Below are positions 32,812 through 41,850 of a stretch of DNA of 46,943 bases, one piece after another. The DNA lies in NCBI GenBank assembly GCA_001769655.1, contig MEPC01000009.1, positions 1-46,943 of the forward strand. Direction: 5' to 3'. Each line of letters starts with the position of its first letter. Within the stretch, counting starts at the first letter, position 1. A model generated the notes under the pieces. It had not been told where the DNA came from and did not search any database. It was given only the letters and a program-made list of their open reading frames with translations. The stretch comes from Bacteroidetes bacterium RIFCSPLOWO2_12_FULL_37_12 (GTDB taxonomy: Bacteria > Bacteroidota > Bacteroidia > 2-12-FULL-37-12). A program made the position numbers and the translations under genes.

Positions 32812-32946
32812 ATGGGTCCAACATACCATCCTTCTCGTCTGAAAAGAAAACGCAGACACGGTTTTCGTAAAAGAATGTCCACCAAAAATGGCAGAAGAGT
32901 TGTTAAAAGCCGCCGTAGAAGAGGCAGAAAACGATTGACCGCTTAG
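32812..32946 (+). CDS. rpmH: 50S ribosomal protein L34
   Basis: A 44-residue, extremely basic protein: [20 protein letters not shown], then [20 protein letters not shown] and RLTA. The pattern TYxPSxLKRKRxHGFRxRM and the length are diagnostic of L34, a component of the large ribosomal subunit. It has its own promoter just upstream. The TAG stop overlaps the convergent lgt stop by 4 nt. The usual rpmH neighbours rnpA and dnaA are not here. Confidence 0.97.
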   Translation: MGPTYHPSRLKRKRRHGFRKRMSTKNGRRVVKSRRRRGRKRLTA

Positions 32947-34088
32947 TTGTCAGCTTTCCTCCAAAAATACACCACGCCGGCAATCCCTCCTATCATCAGC
33001 AAAAATGATATAATTTCTGCCTGTGTCACTCCGCCTAAAAAAGGATATTCTGCATTGACTCTTATTTTTTCGATAAAAAACCTTTCCATCCCATTTCCAA
33101 AAAGATAGATGCAAAAAAGAATTCCGGGCGCTTTTATTTTTTTCCGGATACTCCATAAAACTAAAAATATAAAACCGCCCAAAAAAACTTCATACAATGG
33201 AGTTGGATAAACCGGAACTTCCAGCGAATGGCAAAATCTTCCTTCACAGCCTGGAATTGGAATCCCTTCGTTAATTACATTATGTGGATAATTATAAGCC
33301 CAGAATGACTCAGGTAGAAATGAAAGCCACTCCGGTTTGGGGAGAGTATTCTCAATTCCCCAGTCGCCATCTCCTGCAAGTTGACAACCAATTCTCCCAA
33401 AAGCATAAGCAAGCATAAGTGCAGGCGCCATTGCATCGGCAAAATGGATGAATTGATAATTTTTTTTCCGGAGATAATACCATATTAAAAGTGTAGCAAC
33501 TATCAGCCCGCCGTAGAAAGTAAGCCCGTCAAAAGAAATCAATGCCCCAAAAGGATCTTTAATGAAATCGTCCCAATATTCCAGATTGTGAAAAAATTTT
33601 GCTCCAATCAATCCTCCGAAAAAAGCAAGTGTGGCTATGTCAGGCAATAGTTCATGGGCAGACACATTTACGGTTTCTGTGTAGGGCTTTTTATCTTTCA
33701 GCTTTTTAAACTCTTTGTACTTTGAGTATGCAAATAACATCAAAGTCAGAATTCCTCCCATCCAACTGCCTTCAGAAGATAAAATAACCTTTTGCGGGTT
33801 TTCGGTAAATAAAGAATAATTTATTAGGGCAAAAACCAATTTGTAGCCGGCTAAAAAAACTATTAGCCCTGAGAATAATAAGGAAGAATTGGATTCCTTT
33901 GCGTTCCTTATTTTTTGTACATGTCGGAGTGGAATCAATCCCTCTTTTGATTTTCTTTTCAGTTCAAGTGCTCCGAATTTATAAGCCAGTATGAATGAAA
34001 TAGCCACAAAAAAGCCAAAGGTCTGTATGGGAAGCGGAATGGTGACTCCAAACAGGTCTTTGATAAGGTGAGTGAGGGTGGGATACAT
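32943..34088 (-). CDS. lgt: Prolipoprotein diacylglyceryl transferase
   Basis: A 381-residue integral membrane enzyme with about seven hydrophobic segments. It carries the Lgt signature [15 protein letters not shown] (the arginine and glycine positions of the active region), [10 protein letters not shown] and [16 protein letters not shown]. It transfers diacylglycerol from phosphatidylglycerol to the lipobox cysteine of prolipoproteins, such as the GldB and PpiC-like lipoproteins in this window. It is longer than E. coli Lgt because of a charged cytoplasmic insertion (about 40-65) and another near 145. Divergent from recR. Confidence 0.95.
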   Translation of the reverse strand: MYPTLTHLIKDLFGVTIPLPIQTFGFFVAISFILAYKFGALELKRKSKEGLIPLRHVQKIRNAKESNSSLLFSGLIVFLAGYKLVFALINYSLFTENPQKVILSSEGSWMGGILTLMLFAYSKYKEFKKLKDKKPYTETVNVSAHELLPDIATLAFFGGLIGAKFFHNLEYWDDFIKDPFGALISFDGLTFYGGLIVATLLIWYYLRKKNYQFIHFADAMAPALMLAYAFGRIGCQLAGDGDWGIENTLPKPEWLSFLPESFWAYNYPHNVINEGIPIPGCEGRFCHSLEVPVYPTPLYEVFLGGFIFLVLWSIRKKIKAPGILFCIYLFGNGMERFFIEKIRVNAEYPFLGGVTQAEIISFLLMIGGIAGVVYFWRKADN

Positions 34089-34151
34089 GAGATTTGTGGA
34101 GCGGCTGAGAACGGGACTTCAAAAATATGTTTTTCAGATGACTTTTTTTTA

Positions 34152-34159
34152 TACTTTTG
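34152..34159 (+). promoter_or_regulatory. -7 box TACTTTTG upstream of recR
   Basis: An exact TAnnTTTG match only 8 nt before the ATG at 34168, implying a very short leader or a leaderless mRNA. It supports ATG 34168 over upstream in-frame starts. Confidence 0.45.
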
Positions 34160-34167
34160 GAAGTTCA

Positions 34168-34782
34168 ATGACTTACCCATCCCGATATATTGAATCAGCT
34201 GTTAATGAAATTTCACGCCTGCCGGGTATCGGGAAGAAAACTGCCTTGCGGATGGTACTGCATCTTTTCAATGAGCCGGTTGAAAATACGATGAAATTAT
34301 CTCAAGCGCTTTTGGACATGCGTACTAAAATTAATCATTGTCACTTGTGCAAGAACATTTCAGACGGCGAAGAATGTGATATTTGCACCAATCCTAAACG
34401 AAACCGGGAACTGCTTTGCATAGTTGAATCGGCGAGAGATGTCATGGCTATTGAAAAAACTTCACAATATCCGGGATTGTATTATGTACTCGGTGGAATC
34501 ATATCACCGGTAAATGGCATTTCTCCCGATGATATCAATATTCCAGGTCTAATACAGCGGATAAATAATAACGAAGTCAAAGAAATTATCATGGGACTTA
34601 GTCCCACGATGGACGGCGATACCACTATATATTATCTTTCTAAAAAAATAAGAGAAATTAAAACCCACGAAGAATTGCACATTACAACTATGGCAAGAGG
34701 AATACCGGTAGGTGGTGAACTGGAATTTACCGATGAAATTACCCTGGGAAGGAGTATTTTAAATAGGAATGAGGTGAAGTAA
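34168..34782 (+). CDS. recR: Recombination mediator RecR
   Basis: 204 residues from ATG 34168 (MTYPSRYIESAVNEISRL). A longer in-frame extension to 34072 would run into lgt and add 32 non-conserved residues. It has a helix-hairpin-helix LPGIGKKTALRM (about 18-29), a four-cysteine zinc finger CHLCKNISDGEECDIC (about 57-72), and a Toprim domain with VESARDVMAIE and ALGGIISPxxG-type LGGIISPVNGI. RecR acts with RecF/RecO to load RecA on gapped DNA. Its stop abuts the convergent gldB stop (34782/34783). Confidence 0.96.
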   Translation: MTYPSRYIESAVNEISRLPGIGKKTALRMVLHLFNEPVENTMKLSQALLDMRTKINHCHLCKNISDGEECDICTNPKRNRELLCIVESARDVMAIEKTSQYPGLYYVLGGIISPVNGISPDDINIPGLIQRINNNEVKEIIMGLSPTMDGDTTIYYLSKKIREIKTHEELHITTMARGIPVGGELEFTDEITLGRSILNRNEVK

Positions 34783-35781
34783 TCACCTCGGCTTATACCG
34801 TGCGCCGTTAAAAATTTTCATAAAATCTCTTTCAGCCATTAATTGCTTTAACGTAACGTCTTTGTTATTTTTCATGTAATTTTTGACTAGCTGTAATCCC
34901 ACCCAATGACCTATTCTACCCGGAGAATCTTTAGCCATTTCATTGGTATGGGGACCATCGGTTACATATATGCGTGTTCTGAATTGTGTTTCATCAAACA
35001 ACAGGTTTCTCTCATTAAAAAATCCCCAAATTTTGGTCTCATTTTTAGCACACCAATCTAATTGTTTTTGCTTATATCCAATCACTAAACTATCAGGTTC
35101 ATCAGGCAGTAACTTTGATGTAAAAAAGTAAGCCCTCCCAAAATAAATCATGGAAGCTACCAGGGTTTTACTCGTAAATTCTTTCTCCTGCGATAGACCG
35201 TATTCATAAATTGTTTTGGGAACTAAGTATTCGGGACTGAATCTCCGTCTCTGATAGTCATAAAACTGCCCCAGGTATTTATAATTACTGCCAAAAAAGA
35301 ATTCGGGGCTTATTAAAACCATGCTGTCAACGGCAAGTATCTCATATATATAGCTGGTAAAAAAATAGTCCACTTCCGGAATAACCTTCCCAGGAAAATA
35401 ATAGCGGTAAAAAGTAAATGCCTTTTTCAATGCCTCTGTATAAGGTTCAAATCCTGAGAACACTTTTTTTTGTTCCTCATAAAGCTCTTGTACTTTAGCA
35501 TCCTTTCTGAAAGTGAGAAACTCTGCATACAGATTGCTATCGAGCTTATTTTCCATGCCCAGATAATATTTAGCGAACATGGGATATCCGGTAAAGAGTT
35601 TTTCCAACTCGGGCAAGGTAGCATTTTCGGAAAGACGGAAAAACGGCTCATTGATGTTATGGGTGGTAAAGTCAATCTGAATCCCTGATACATCAGGCGC
35701 TTTCTCGCGATCTGAGGTACAGGAAGCAAAAAATGCTGAAAAAGGTAGGGCTATTAAAAAAAAATTAACAATTTGTTTCAT
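34783..35781 (-). CDS. gldB: Gliding motility lipoprotein GldB
   Basis: A 332-residue lipoprotein with lipobox FFASC (Cys21). The mature part begins PDVSGIQIDFTTHNINEPFF and ends with SPGRIGHWVGLQLVKNYM and FNGARYKPR, patterns I recognise from GldB. GldB is one of the lipoproteins required for Flavobacterium-type gliding; orthologues occur in many non-gliding Bacteroidota and are linked to T9SS function. The presence of several T9SS cargo genes in the window agrees with this. No enzymatic site is evident. Confidence 0.85.
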   Translation of the reverse strand: MKQIVNFFLIALPFSAFFASCTSDREKAPDVSGIQIDFTTHNINEPFFRLSENATLPELEKLFTGYPMFAKYYLGMENKLDSNLYAEFLTFRKDAKVQELYEEQKKVFSGFEPYTEALKKAFTFYRYYFPGKVIPEVDYFFTSYIYEILAVDSMVLISPEFFFGSNYKYLGQFYDYQRRRFSPEYLVPKTIYEYGLSQEKEFTSKTLVASMIYFGRAYFFTSKLLPDEPDSLVIGYKQKQLDWCAKNETKIWGFFNERNLLFDETQFRTRIYVTDGPHTNEMAKDSPGRIGHWVGLQLVKNYMKNNKDVTLKQLMAERDFMKIFNGARYKPR

Positions 35782-35805
35782 TATTTGATTTTTTATTTAT
35801 ATTTG
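35772..35805 (+). promoter_or_regulatory. Promoter of the outer-membrane barrel gene
   Basis: TTTG (35772-35775), 22-bp spacer, exact -7 box TATATTTG (35798-35805), 53 nt before the ATG at 35859. The -33 element overlaps the start region of the divergent gldB gene. Confidence 0.5.
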
Positions 35806-35858
35806 CGGGCAAATTAACAAACCCAAAATTAGTCAAACTTTTTTAAACTTTAACAATT

Positions 35859-36590
35859 ATGAAAAAAATTATATCATTTTCGCTCTGTATGGCGCTGGTT
35901 AGCGCTTTGAATGCTCAAGGTTTTAAGCTGGGAATAACATTAAAACCAAATTTTAGTTGGTACAGCAAACCGGACGTACCTAAAGTTGACTCAATTAATT
36001 TAATAATTTCCGATGTATCGGCTTTGAATTATTCAGCCGGCTTATCATTTGATTTATTTTTTGCCGAAAATTATGCTATAGGATCCGGTCTTGCTTTTGC
36101 TACCAAAGGATCCGGCATTAAAAATACAATTAAAGGCGGAGTAGATTCTGGCAAAGTATATTCAACTGTTTATAGTTCTCAATACGTTGATATACCGCTA
36201 ACCCTTAAACTTTTCTTTGGAGAAAATGTTAAAACATTTGTACAATTGGGAGGCGCATTTGATATTTTAATTTCCGCCAAAGGAGGCAAGGATGGTACGG
36301 AAAAATCATTTTTATGGGATAGTTCCAAAAATGTAGTGGTTACGAAACCAAGTACAAAAACAGAGGAGATAGATTATTCAAAATTTGTTTCTTTTTTAGA
36401 TATCCCTTTGCGGTTGGGGTTGGGCATGAGTTTTCCTATGGGCGCTGGAGGTTCCCGATTTTTCTTCTCACTTCAATACGAAAGGGGTTTGACAAATTCC
36501 TACAGTGATAATGGTGGCGAAACCGGCGGAGTTAAAGATATGAGTTTTAAAAATAATATGTTCGGACTTGAGCTAGGCGTTTCGTTCTGA
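35859..36590 (+). CDS. Outer-membrane beta-barrel protein
   Basis: A 243-residue protein with a signal peptide ending ALNAQ (about 20), then GFKLGITLKPNFSWY. It has alternating hydrophobic strands typical of the OMP_b-brl/PorT-like porin family (AGLSFDLFFAENYAIGSGL, YVDIPLTLKLFFG, FFFSLQYERGLTNSY) and a C-terminal aromatic strand ending LGVSF. This is consistent with an eight-stranded outer-membrane barrel. A T9SS link (PorT-like) is possible but not shown. Followed by a strong rho-independent terminator. Confidence 0.78.
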   Translation: MKKIISFSLCMALVSALNAQGFKLGITLKPNFSWYSKPDVPKVDSINLIISDVSALNYSAGLSFDLFFAENYAIGSGLAFATKGSGIKNTIKGGVDSGKVYSTVYSSQYVDIPLTLKLFFGENVKTFVQLGGAFDILISAKGGKDGTEKSFLWDSSKNVVVTKPSTKTEEIDYSKFVSFLDIPLRLGLGMSFPMGAGGSRFFFSLQYERGLTNSYSDNGGETGGVKDMSFKNNMFGLELGVSF

Positions 36591-36614
36591 TTTTTTTATA
36601 ACTAAATTACATAG

Positions 36615-36644
36615 CACCCGTCCCAAAGGCGGGTGTTTTTTTTT
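36615..36644 (+). terminator. Rho-independent terminator
   Basis: A hairpin CACCCG...CGGGTG with additional CC/GG pairing (36615-36635) followed by nine T (36636-36644), 24 nt after the barrel gene stop. It separates it from the convergent histidine kinase gene. Confidence 0.85.
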
Positions 36645-36651
36645 ATACCTA

Positions 36652-38658
36652 TCATTCTCCAACCATCTTCAACGCCTCCTTTAATTTTTCAAGCGACAAG
36701 GGCTTTAGTAAAACAGCTATTGCCCCTTTTTTCAGATAGTCATTTATATCTTCTTGTACTAATGCACCGGAAAAGATAACCACTTTGGTAGTGGGATTAA
36801 TCTTTTTCAATTCATCCCAGATTTGCGCCCCATTCATATCCGGTAAATTGAGATCTATAATTACCAGGTCTATGTTTTTGAAATCTTTCCTGAAAATTTC
36901 CAGTGCTTTATTTCCACTTATAGTCGTTATTGGGTAATGTCCAAGTCCGGTTAATACATCACCGAAAAACTCCAACACATCTTCTTCATCATCCACAATC
37001 AGAATTTTCAAAAATTTTAACGTTTTTCTCTGTGATTCCTGTGGGAGGTTATTTTCTAATACTTGCTTTTGTGTCTCCGGCCTTTTCAAACCAATGCCAT
37101 TTACTCTAATAGGTAAATAAATATAAAAAGTAGTTCCAATCCCTTTTTCAGAATCGTATAAAATAGCCCCCTTGTGCTTTTTTATCACGCTATCGGCAAT
37201 AGATAAACCAAGTCCTGTCCCTTTTCCTTTACTTTTAGTAGTAAAAAAAGGTTGGAAGATGTTATGCTGTATTGATTCAGGTATTCCGGTGCCGGTATCA
37301 GAAATAGTAACTTTAAGAAGTTCAGAATTCAAATTAACACCGTGATACCCGAAAAGTTGTTTTTCATTTTCAAGAATTGTTCGGGCAGTGTGAATGTTGA
37401 TAGTACCACAATTGTTTTTCTCAAATGTCTCAGAAATTGCATCCACTCCATTCATAATAATATTCATGAATAATTGCATCATTTGATTTTCATCTCCCAT
37501 TGTCTCAGGTAAATCCGGCTGGAATTGCTTTTTTATTTCTACCCTTTTATCAACGGTTTTTATGATTATATTACAAGTTTCTTCTATTAAACTATTGATA
37601 TTCAGCGCCTTTTCTTCCTGCTGACTTTTCCGGGTAAATTGAAGCAGTTGTTGATTTAACGCCGCTAATCGGGTAGTAGATGTTTCTATTCTTTTTATTA
37701 TTTTTAATTCACGACTTCCTCTGGTGAGCAAGGGATCAATTAATGAAAGGTTTCCAAGCAAAGCCGCCAGAATATTGTTATAATCATGTGCTAAACCGCT
37801 CGTCATAGTACCTAATATTTCCATTTTCTGGGCTTGGATAAGCTGATTGCTTAAATTTTCATTCTCATTTTTCAGATTGTTCATATCTGTTATATCTCTC
37901 CCAACTCCCAGCATTGATTTAATTTTCCCTTTTTTATTAAAAAAGAAAGAATTTGACCATTGAATCAGCACAGAATTTCCCTCTTTGGTCACCCAATTGT
38001 TTATATATTCATTTTTTTCAATATAACCTTTTTCGTCATTGAAAAACTTTTTAGACCGCTCTGTTTGCTCAACAGGCACTAACTTTTCCCAAACTGGTTT
38101 ATGAACAATTTCGGAAGAAGAAAAGCCGGTTAGTCGCTGACATGCCTTATTGAATATTTTTACAACCCCATGCCGGTCAAGCACCAAAACAAGTAAACGT
38201 GAATGATCAAGAAGTAATTTTATAAATTCTTTTTCCTGTTTTAGTTTCTTCAGGTTTTGGGTGTTTTCAAATGCTTCCTGTTTTTTCTTTAAAGAATTTT
38301 TTATGGCTTCGGGTAAGCGTAATATGCTTGATTTTAAAATATAATCATCTACTCCTTCTTTTATTCTTGCTACCGCAAATTCTTCGGAAGTGGTCCCGGT
38401 GATTAAGATAAAAGGAATGTATAAAGAATATTTTTTTACGATTTCAAATGCCTCTATAGAATTAAAATCTTTTAAGGTATGGTCAGATAATACTATGTCC
38501 GGTTTAAATTTTTTCAACTGATATAAAAATCCTGACTTATTTATTACATTTATATATTCATAAATAAAATCTGATTTCTGGATTTCACGCTCAATAATTT
38601 GAGCATCATACGGATTGTCTTCCAGATGCAGAATCCGGATGGGTTTATTTATTTTCAT
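36652..38658 (-). CDS. Hybrid sensor histidine kinase (REC-PAS-HisKA-HATPase-REC)
   Basis: 669 residues from ATG 38658; a TTG at 38667 would add three. An N-terminal receiver (RILHLEDNPYDAQ, VLSDHTL with the phospho-Asp, and ITGTTSEE) covers ~1-130. A PAS domain (~150-260) follows. The HisKA domain has GLAHDYNNILAALLGN with the phospho-His. The HATPase domain has N box MNIIMNGVDAI, DTGTGIP and GKGTGLGLSIADSV. A second receiver (ILIVDDEEDV, IIDLNLPDMNG) is C-terminal. No transmembrane segment, so a cytoplasmic sensor. The coding start overlaps by 14 nt the end of the NtrC-type regulator, so the two form a phosphorelay unit. Signal unknown. Confidence 0.92.
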   Translation of the reverse strand: MKINKPIRILHLEDNPYDAQIIEREIQKSDFIYEYINVINKSGFLYQLKKFKPDIVLSDHTLKDFNSIEAFEIVKKYSLYIPFILITGTTSEEFAVARIKEGVDDYILKSSILRLPEAIKNSLKKKQEAFENTQNLKKLKQEKEFIKLLLDHSRLLVLVLDRHGVVKIFNKACQRLTGFSSSEIVHKPVWEKLVPVEQTERSKKFFNDEKGYIEKNEYINNWVTKEGNSVLIQWSNSFFFNKKGKIKSMLGVGRDITDMNNLKNENENLSNQLIQAQKMEILGTMTSGLAHDYNNILAALLGNLSLIDPLLTRGSRELKIIKRIETSTTRLAALNQQLLQFTRKSQQEEKALNINSLIEETCNIIIKTVDKRVEIKKQFQPDLPETMGDENQMMQLFMNIIMNGVDAISETFEKNNCGTINIHTARTILENEKQLFGYHGVNLNSELLKVTISDTGTGIPESIQHNIFQPFFTTKSKGKGTGLGLSIADSVIKKHKGAILYDSEKGIGTTFYIYLPIRVNGIGLKRPETQKQVLENNLPQESQRKTLKFLKILIVDDEEDVLEFFGDVLTGLGHYPITTISGNKALEIFRKDFKNIDLVIIDLNLPDMNGAQIWDELKKINPTTKVVIFSGALVQEDINDYLKKGAIAVLLKPLSLEKLKEALKMVGE

Positions 38659-40009
38659 TTTTTTCAAATGCTTTAAGTTTGTTATAAAGTGTTTTCCGGT
38701 TAATATTCAGAATTTTTGCCGCTTCGGTATGATTAAATTTTGTCTTTCTGAGAACATCAATGATGGTTTGGTTTTCGGCAACACGAGCTGTGTTTTTCAG
38801 CAAATAGGTTTCTCTTAGAGCATGATCATTGCTACTTGGGCTTGATTGAGTAATGGCAAAATCGTAAGGCAAGCATTGAACATTTATTTTGGTACTATTA
38901 CATAACAATACAGCCCGTTTAACGACATTCTGCAGTTCACGTAAGTTGCCTCTCCATTGAGAGGTTATAAATAGTTTTAAAACTTCAGGTTCAAATCCTT
39001 CAATATTTTTTTTCAATTCCAAACTCGATTTTTTTAAAAAGTGAAAAGCAAGCATTTCAATATCTTCGGTTCTTTCGCGTAATGGAGGAATATGCAATGA
39101 AAATTCATTGATTCTGTAATAGAGGTCTTCTCTGAATTTTCCTTCTCTCACGGAATTTTCAAGCACTTCATTGGTAGCCGTTATCAGCCGTATGTCAAGA
39201 TTTATTAGATTATTGTTACCTAATTTCCGGATTTTTTTATCTTCAATCGCTCTTAAAAGAGTCATCTGAACTTCAGCGGGTAAATTCCCAATTTCATCAA
39301 GAAACAACGTACCTCCATTGGCAAATTCAAAATGTCCGGTTTTAGAATTTATAGCGCTTGTAAAGGCGCCTTTTTCATGGCCAAATAACTCGGAAGAGGC
39401 AAGTTCTTTGGGAATTGCTCCACAGTCAACAGCTACAAATGGACCGGTAGCCCGTTGACTTCTCTTGTGTATGGCTTTTGCAATCACTTCTTTTCCGGTT
39501 CCACTTTCACCCGTAATCATAACCGACATCGTAGTGGGGGCTACCAGGTCTATCTGCCTGAACAATTGTTTGATTTTTGGGTTATTTCCCACAACAATTT
39601 CTTCAACGGTTTTTTCATTTCCTCTTTTAGAATCCCTGTCTTTTTCCATACCCGATTGTAATCCTTTTTTAATGGTATATAACAATTCTTCATGGATAAA
39701 GGGTTTTGTAACGTAATCAAAAGCGCCCGTTTTTATCATATTGACAGCCATTTTTACATCAGGGTACGCTGTAATTATCACTAAAGGAATTTTTTTATTT
39801 TCTTTGTGAATATAATTTAATATTTCTTCACCATTCAAATCGGGTAACCGGAAATCGCAAAGTATCAGGTCGGGTTTCTCATGTTCCATCACCTGCATTC
39901 CTTTTATTCCTGAATGAGCAATGTGAGTACGGTATTGATGTTTTCTTAGAAACGCAACGAGAAATTCACATAATTCAATATTGTCGTCTATAATCAGAAT
40001 TGATTTCAT
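38645..40009 (-). CDS. Sigma-54-dependent response regulator, NtrC family
   Basis: 454 residues: a receiver (ILIIDDNIELCEF, phospho-Asp in LILCDFRLPDLNG, about residue 53), an AAA+ domain with Walker A GESGTGKEVIAKAIH, the loop GAFTSA in place of the common GAFTGA, Walker B GGTLFLDEIGN and the R-finger region, then a Fis-type HTH (NHTEAAKILNINRKTLYNKL). It activates sigma-54 promoters when phosphorylated, presumably by the hybrid kinase that follows and overlaps it. GAFTSA is a known sort of variation, but the loop contacts sigma-54, so activity should be checked. Target genes are not evident in the window. Confidence 0.94.
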   Translation of the reverse strand: MKSILIIDDNIELCEFLVAFLRKHQYRTHIAHSGIKGMQVMEHEKPDLILCDFRLPDLNGEEILNYIHKENKKIPLVIITAYPDVKMAVNMIKTGAFDYVTKPFIHEELLYTIKKGLQSGMEKDRDSKRGNEKTVEEIVVGNNPKIKQLFRQIDLVAPTTMSVMITGESGTGKEVIAKAIHKRSQRATGPFVAVDCGAIPKELASSELFGHEKGAFTSAINSKTGHFEFANGGTLFLDEIGNLPAEVQMTLLRAIEDKKIRKLGNNNLINLDIRLITATNEVLENSVREGKFREDLYYRINEFSLHIPPLRERTEDIEMLAFHFLKKSSLELKKNIEGFEPEVLKLFITSQWRGNLRELQNVVKRAVLLCNSTKINVQCLPYDFAITQSSPSSNDHALRETYLLKNTARVAENQTIIDVLRKTKFNHTEAAKILNINRKTLYNKLKAFEKNENK

Positions 40010-40230
40010 ATTTCGTTAAATTTTTTACTAAATAATTATCGTAAGCCCAAAAAAAGTGTACATCCAACATCCAACATCCAACAATTCTCATTCAGAAAAT
40101 CCAAAAATCACCAAATATCATTTTTTAATTTGACATACAAAATAATATTCATTATAGTTTGATAACTGAATTATTTTGTATATTTGCCAACGATTTTACT
40201 GTATTATCTTATCAATCAAATAGTTGAAAA
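40010..40230. other. Intergenic region with promoter for the 40231 gene
   Basis: It contains a triple CATCCAA repeat (about 40061-40082) and a good promoter at 40158-40186: TTTG, 17-bp spacer, exact -7 box TATATTTG (40179-40186). The ATG follows 44 nt later. No RNA gene is recognised. Confidence 0.55.
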
Positions 40231-41754
40231 ATGGAAAAAATAACTGAAATATCGGACGTCCTGAAAAAGAGGGAATTAGTAAACCTTCGTTACTGGTTTC
40301 ATGGAAATAAAAACGACGTTGAAAAAAAAGGGATGGAATTACTTGAAGAGTTATTAAAAGGGAAGTATGAAGACGATAGAGCGCTTAGTCGCAAACTCTT
40401 TAACAGAGACCCGGAACCTGCTTACTGGAGGATTAAAGGTAAATTAGCCCATCTCATGGCGGATTTTTTACTGGTCGGCGAAGGGCGAGATAAATTTGAA
40501 AGTGAGTATTTGATGGAAACTTTTGATGTCCGTAAGAAAATTCAGCAAGCCGATATTTTATTAAAGAGAGGTGCCTACACTCCTGCTGTTTATCTGATGA
40601 ACAAATCGGCGGATTTAGCAGAAAAATGGGATCTCCTTTATGAGAAAGTTTTTATTTATGACCTTATGGCTACACACATGGGAACCTTACATGGAAAGAA
40701 TGTATATGAGAAATATGCAGAGAAATATCATAAATCTTTGGAGGAGTTTAACCTCTATATGAAATCAAAACATTATTCACAGGAATTAGAAGTACCGTAT
40801 GCATTTTTCGACTTAAAAGAAGATGGCTTTAAAGAAAAAGCAACAAAATACATAGCTGAACAAAAGGAAGCATTCGCGAAAACCAATTCTGCGAATATAG
40901 GATATTATTATTTGCATACTGGGGCAACTGCTAACCGGATAATGAAAAATTTTACCGAATGTATCCGTTTCAGCGAAGAATTGATAGAGCTACTGAAAAA
41001 AAAGACAGAAATATATTCCGACGCCAGATTGGGAATGGCGTATGGTCAGATTTGTCAGGCAAACCTCGGTTTACATGATTATAAAAATGCATTAAAAGCC
41101 GCTCAAAAGTCAGTGGAATTGTTTAGCCCTGAAACAGTGAACGAATTAAGAGCCATGGAACTTATTTTTATATCCGCTTTCCATGCCGGCGATTTAAAAT
41201 TAGCAGAGGATATTGTCAAAGATGCATTTAATCATCCTCATCTCGAAATGTCGAATCTCGACTTTAGCAAATGGCAATATTTCAAAGCACAAATTCTTTT
41301 CAAAAAAGGAAATTATGTTCCTTCTTTAAATCAACTCAACAAGATAAATATTCTCTTCAGGGATAAATCCGGATGGATTGTTGGACTAAAAATGCTTGAA
41401 ATGATGAATCTGGTAGAATCAGGAATTGACTATACCCTAACCTATCATAGGATGGATTCCATGGTTCAAATGCTTGCCCGGCAAAAAGATGTTTTCGCAT
41501 CCAAGGTTTGGAGAGTGGGCACTGAAGAAGGTATGATTTTAACCCGTATCTTAGCCATTTCAAAAGTTATCCAAACTCTTTTAAACAAAAACAGTGATTT
41601 TTATCTGACTAAACTCGAATGTGAAAAAGAACTTAAATTATTATCGGAAGGCAAGGGTGATTATGATTGGAATCCCGCAGGATTGGAACTTTCCCGATTT
41701 GATGTTTGGTTTGATAAAAATTGCCCAAAACCCATTACAGTTAAAAAAGGTTAA
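40231..41754 (+). CDS. Uncharacterised helical-repeat protein
   Basis: 507 residues, no signal peptide, no membrane segment, largely alpha-helical by composition. Pairs of helices such as AYTPAVYLMNKSADLAEKW, NFTECIRFSEELIELL and DYKNALKAAQKSVELF look like divergent TPR/SEL1 units between ~110 and ~380. I do not recognise a named family; similar proteins of unknown function occur in Bacteroidota. It has its own TAnnTTTG promoter and is followed by a REP-like element, so it is probably monocistronic. Possibly a scaffold or regulator that binds partners through TPR surfaces. Confidence 0.65.
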   Translation: MEKITEISDVLKKRELVNLRYWFHGNKNDVEKKGMELLEELLKGKYEDDRALSRKLFNRDPEPAYWRIKGKLAHLMADFLLVGEGRDKFESEYLMETFDVRKKIQQADILLKRGAYTPAVYLMNKSADLAEKWDLLYEKVFIYDLMATHMGTLHGKNVYEKYAEKYHKSLEEFNLYMKSKHYSQELEVPYAFFDLKEDGFKEKATKYIAEQKEAFAKTNSANIGYYYLHTGATANRIMKNFTECIRFSEELIELLKKKTEIYSDARLGMAYGQICQANLGLHDYKNALKAAQKSVELFSPETVNELRAMELIFISAFHAGDLKLAEDIVKDAFNHPHLEMSNLDFSKWQYFKAQILFKKGNYVPSLNQLNKINILFRDKSGWIVGLKMLEMMNLVESGIDYTLTYHRMDSMVQMLARQKDVFASKVWRVGTEEGMILTRILAISKVIQTLLNKNSDFYLTKLECEKELKLLSEGKGDYDWNPAGLELSRFDVWFDKNCPKPITVKKG

Positions 41755-41764
41755 CTAAATCCTA

Positions 41765-41836
41765 CGTTTGTGAGTACACAAACGAACGCAATAAATGCCC
41801 AATGACTAATGCCTAATGACTAATGCCCAATGACTA
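41765..41836. repeat. REP-like hairpin plus 3 x 14-bp tandem repeat
   Basis: Hairpin CGTTTGTG-AGTA-CACAAACG (41765-41784), then three tandem copies of ATGCCCAATGACTA / ATGCCTAATGACTA (41795-41808, 41809-41822, 41823-41836), followed by ATTTCTAATTTCC. The same hairpin-plus-AATGACTAAT arrangement lies inverted at 12469-12516 and degenerate at 8928-8975. Confidence 0.8.
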
Positions 41837-41850
41837 ATTTCTAATTTCCC

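Noticed and set aside
33959-34180. Longer recR start at 34072 overlapping lgt
   Set aside because: The extra 32 residues are not conserved, and a promoter box lies at 34152-34159, inside that extension.
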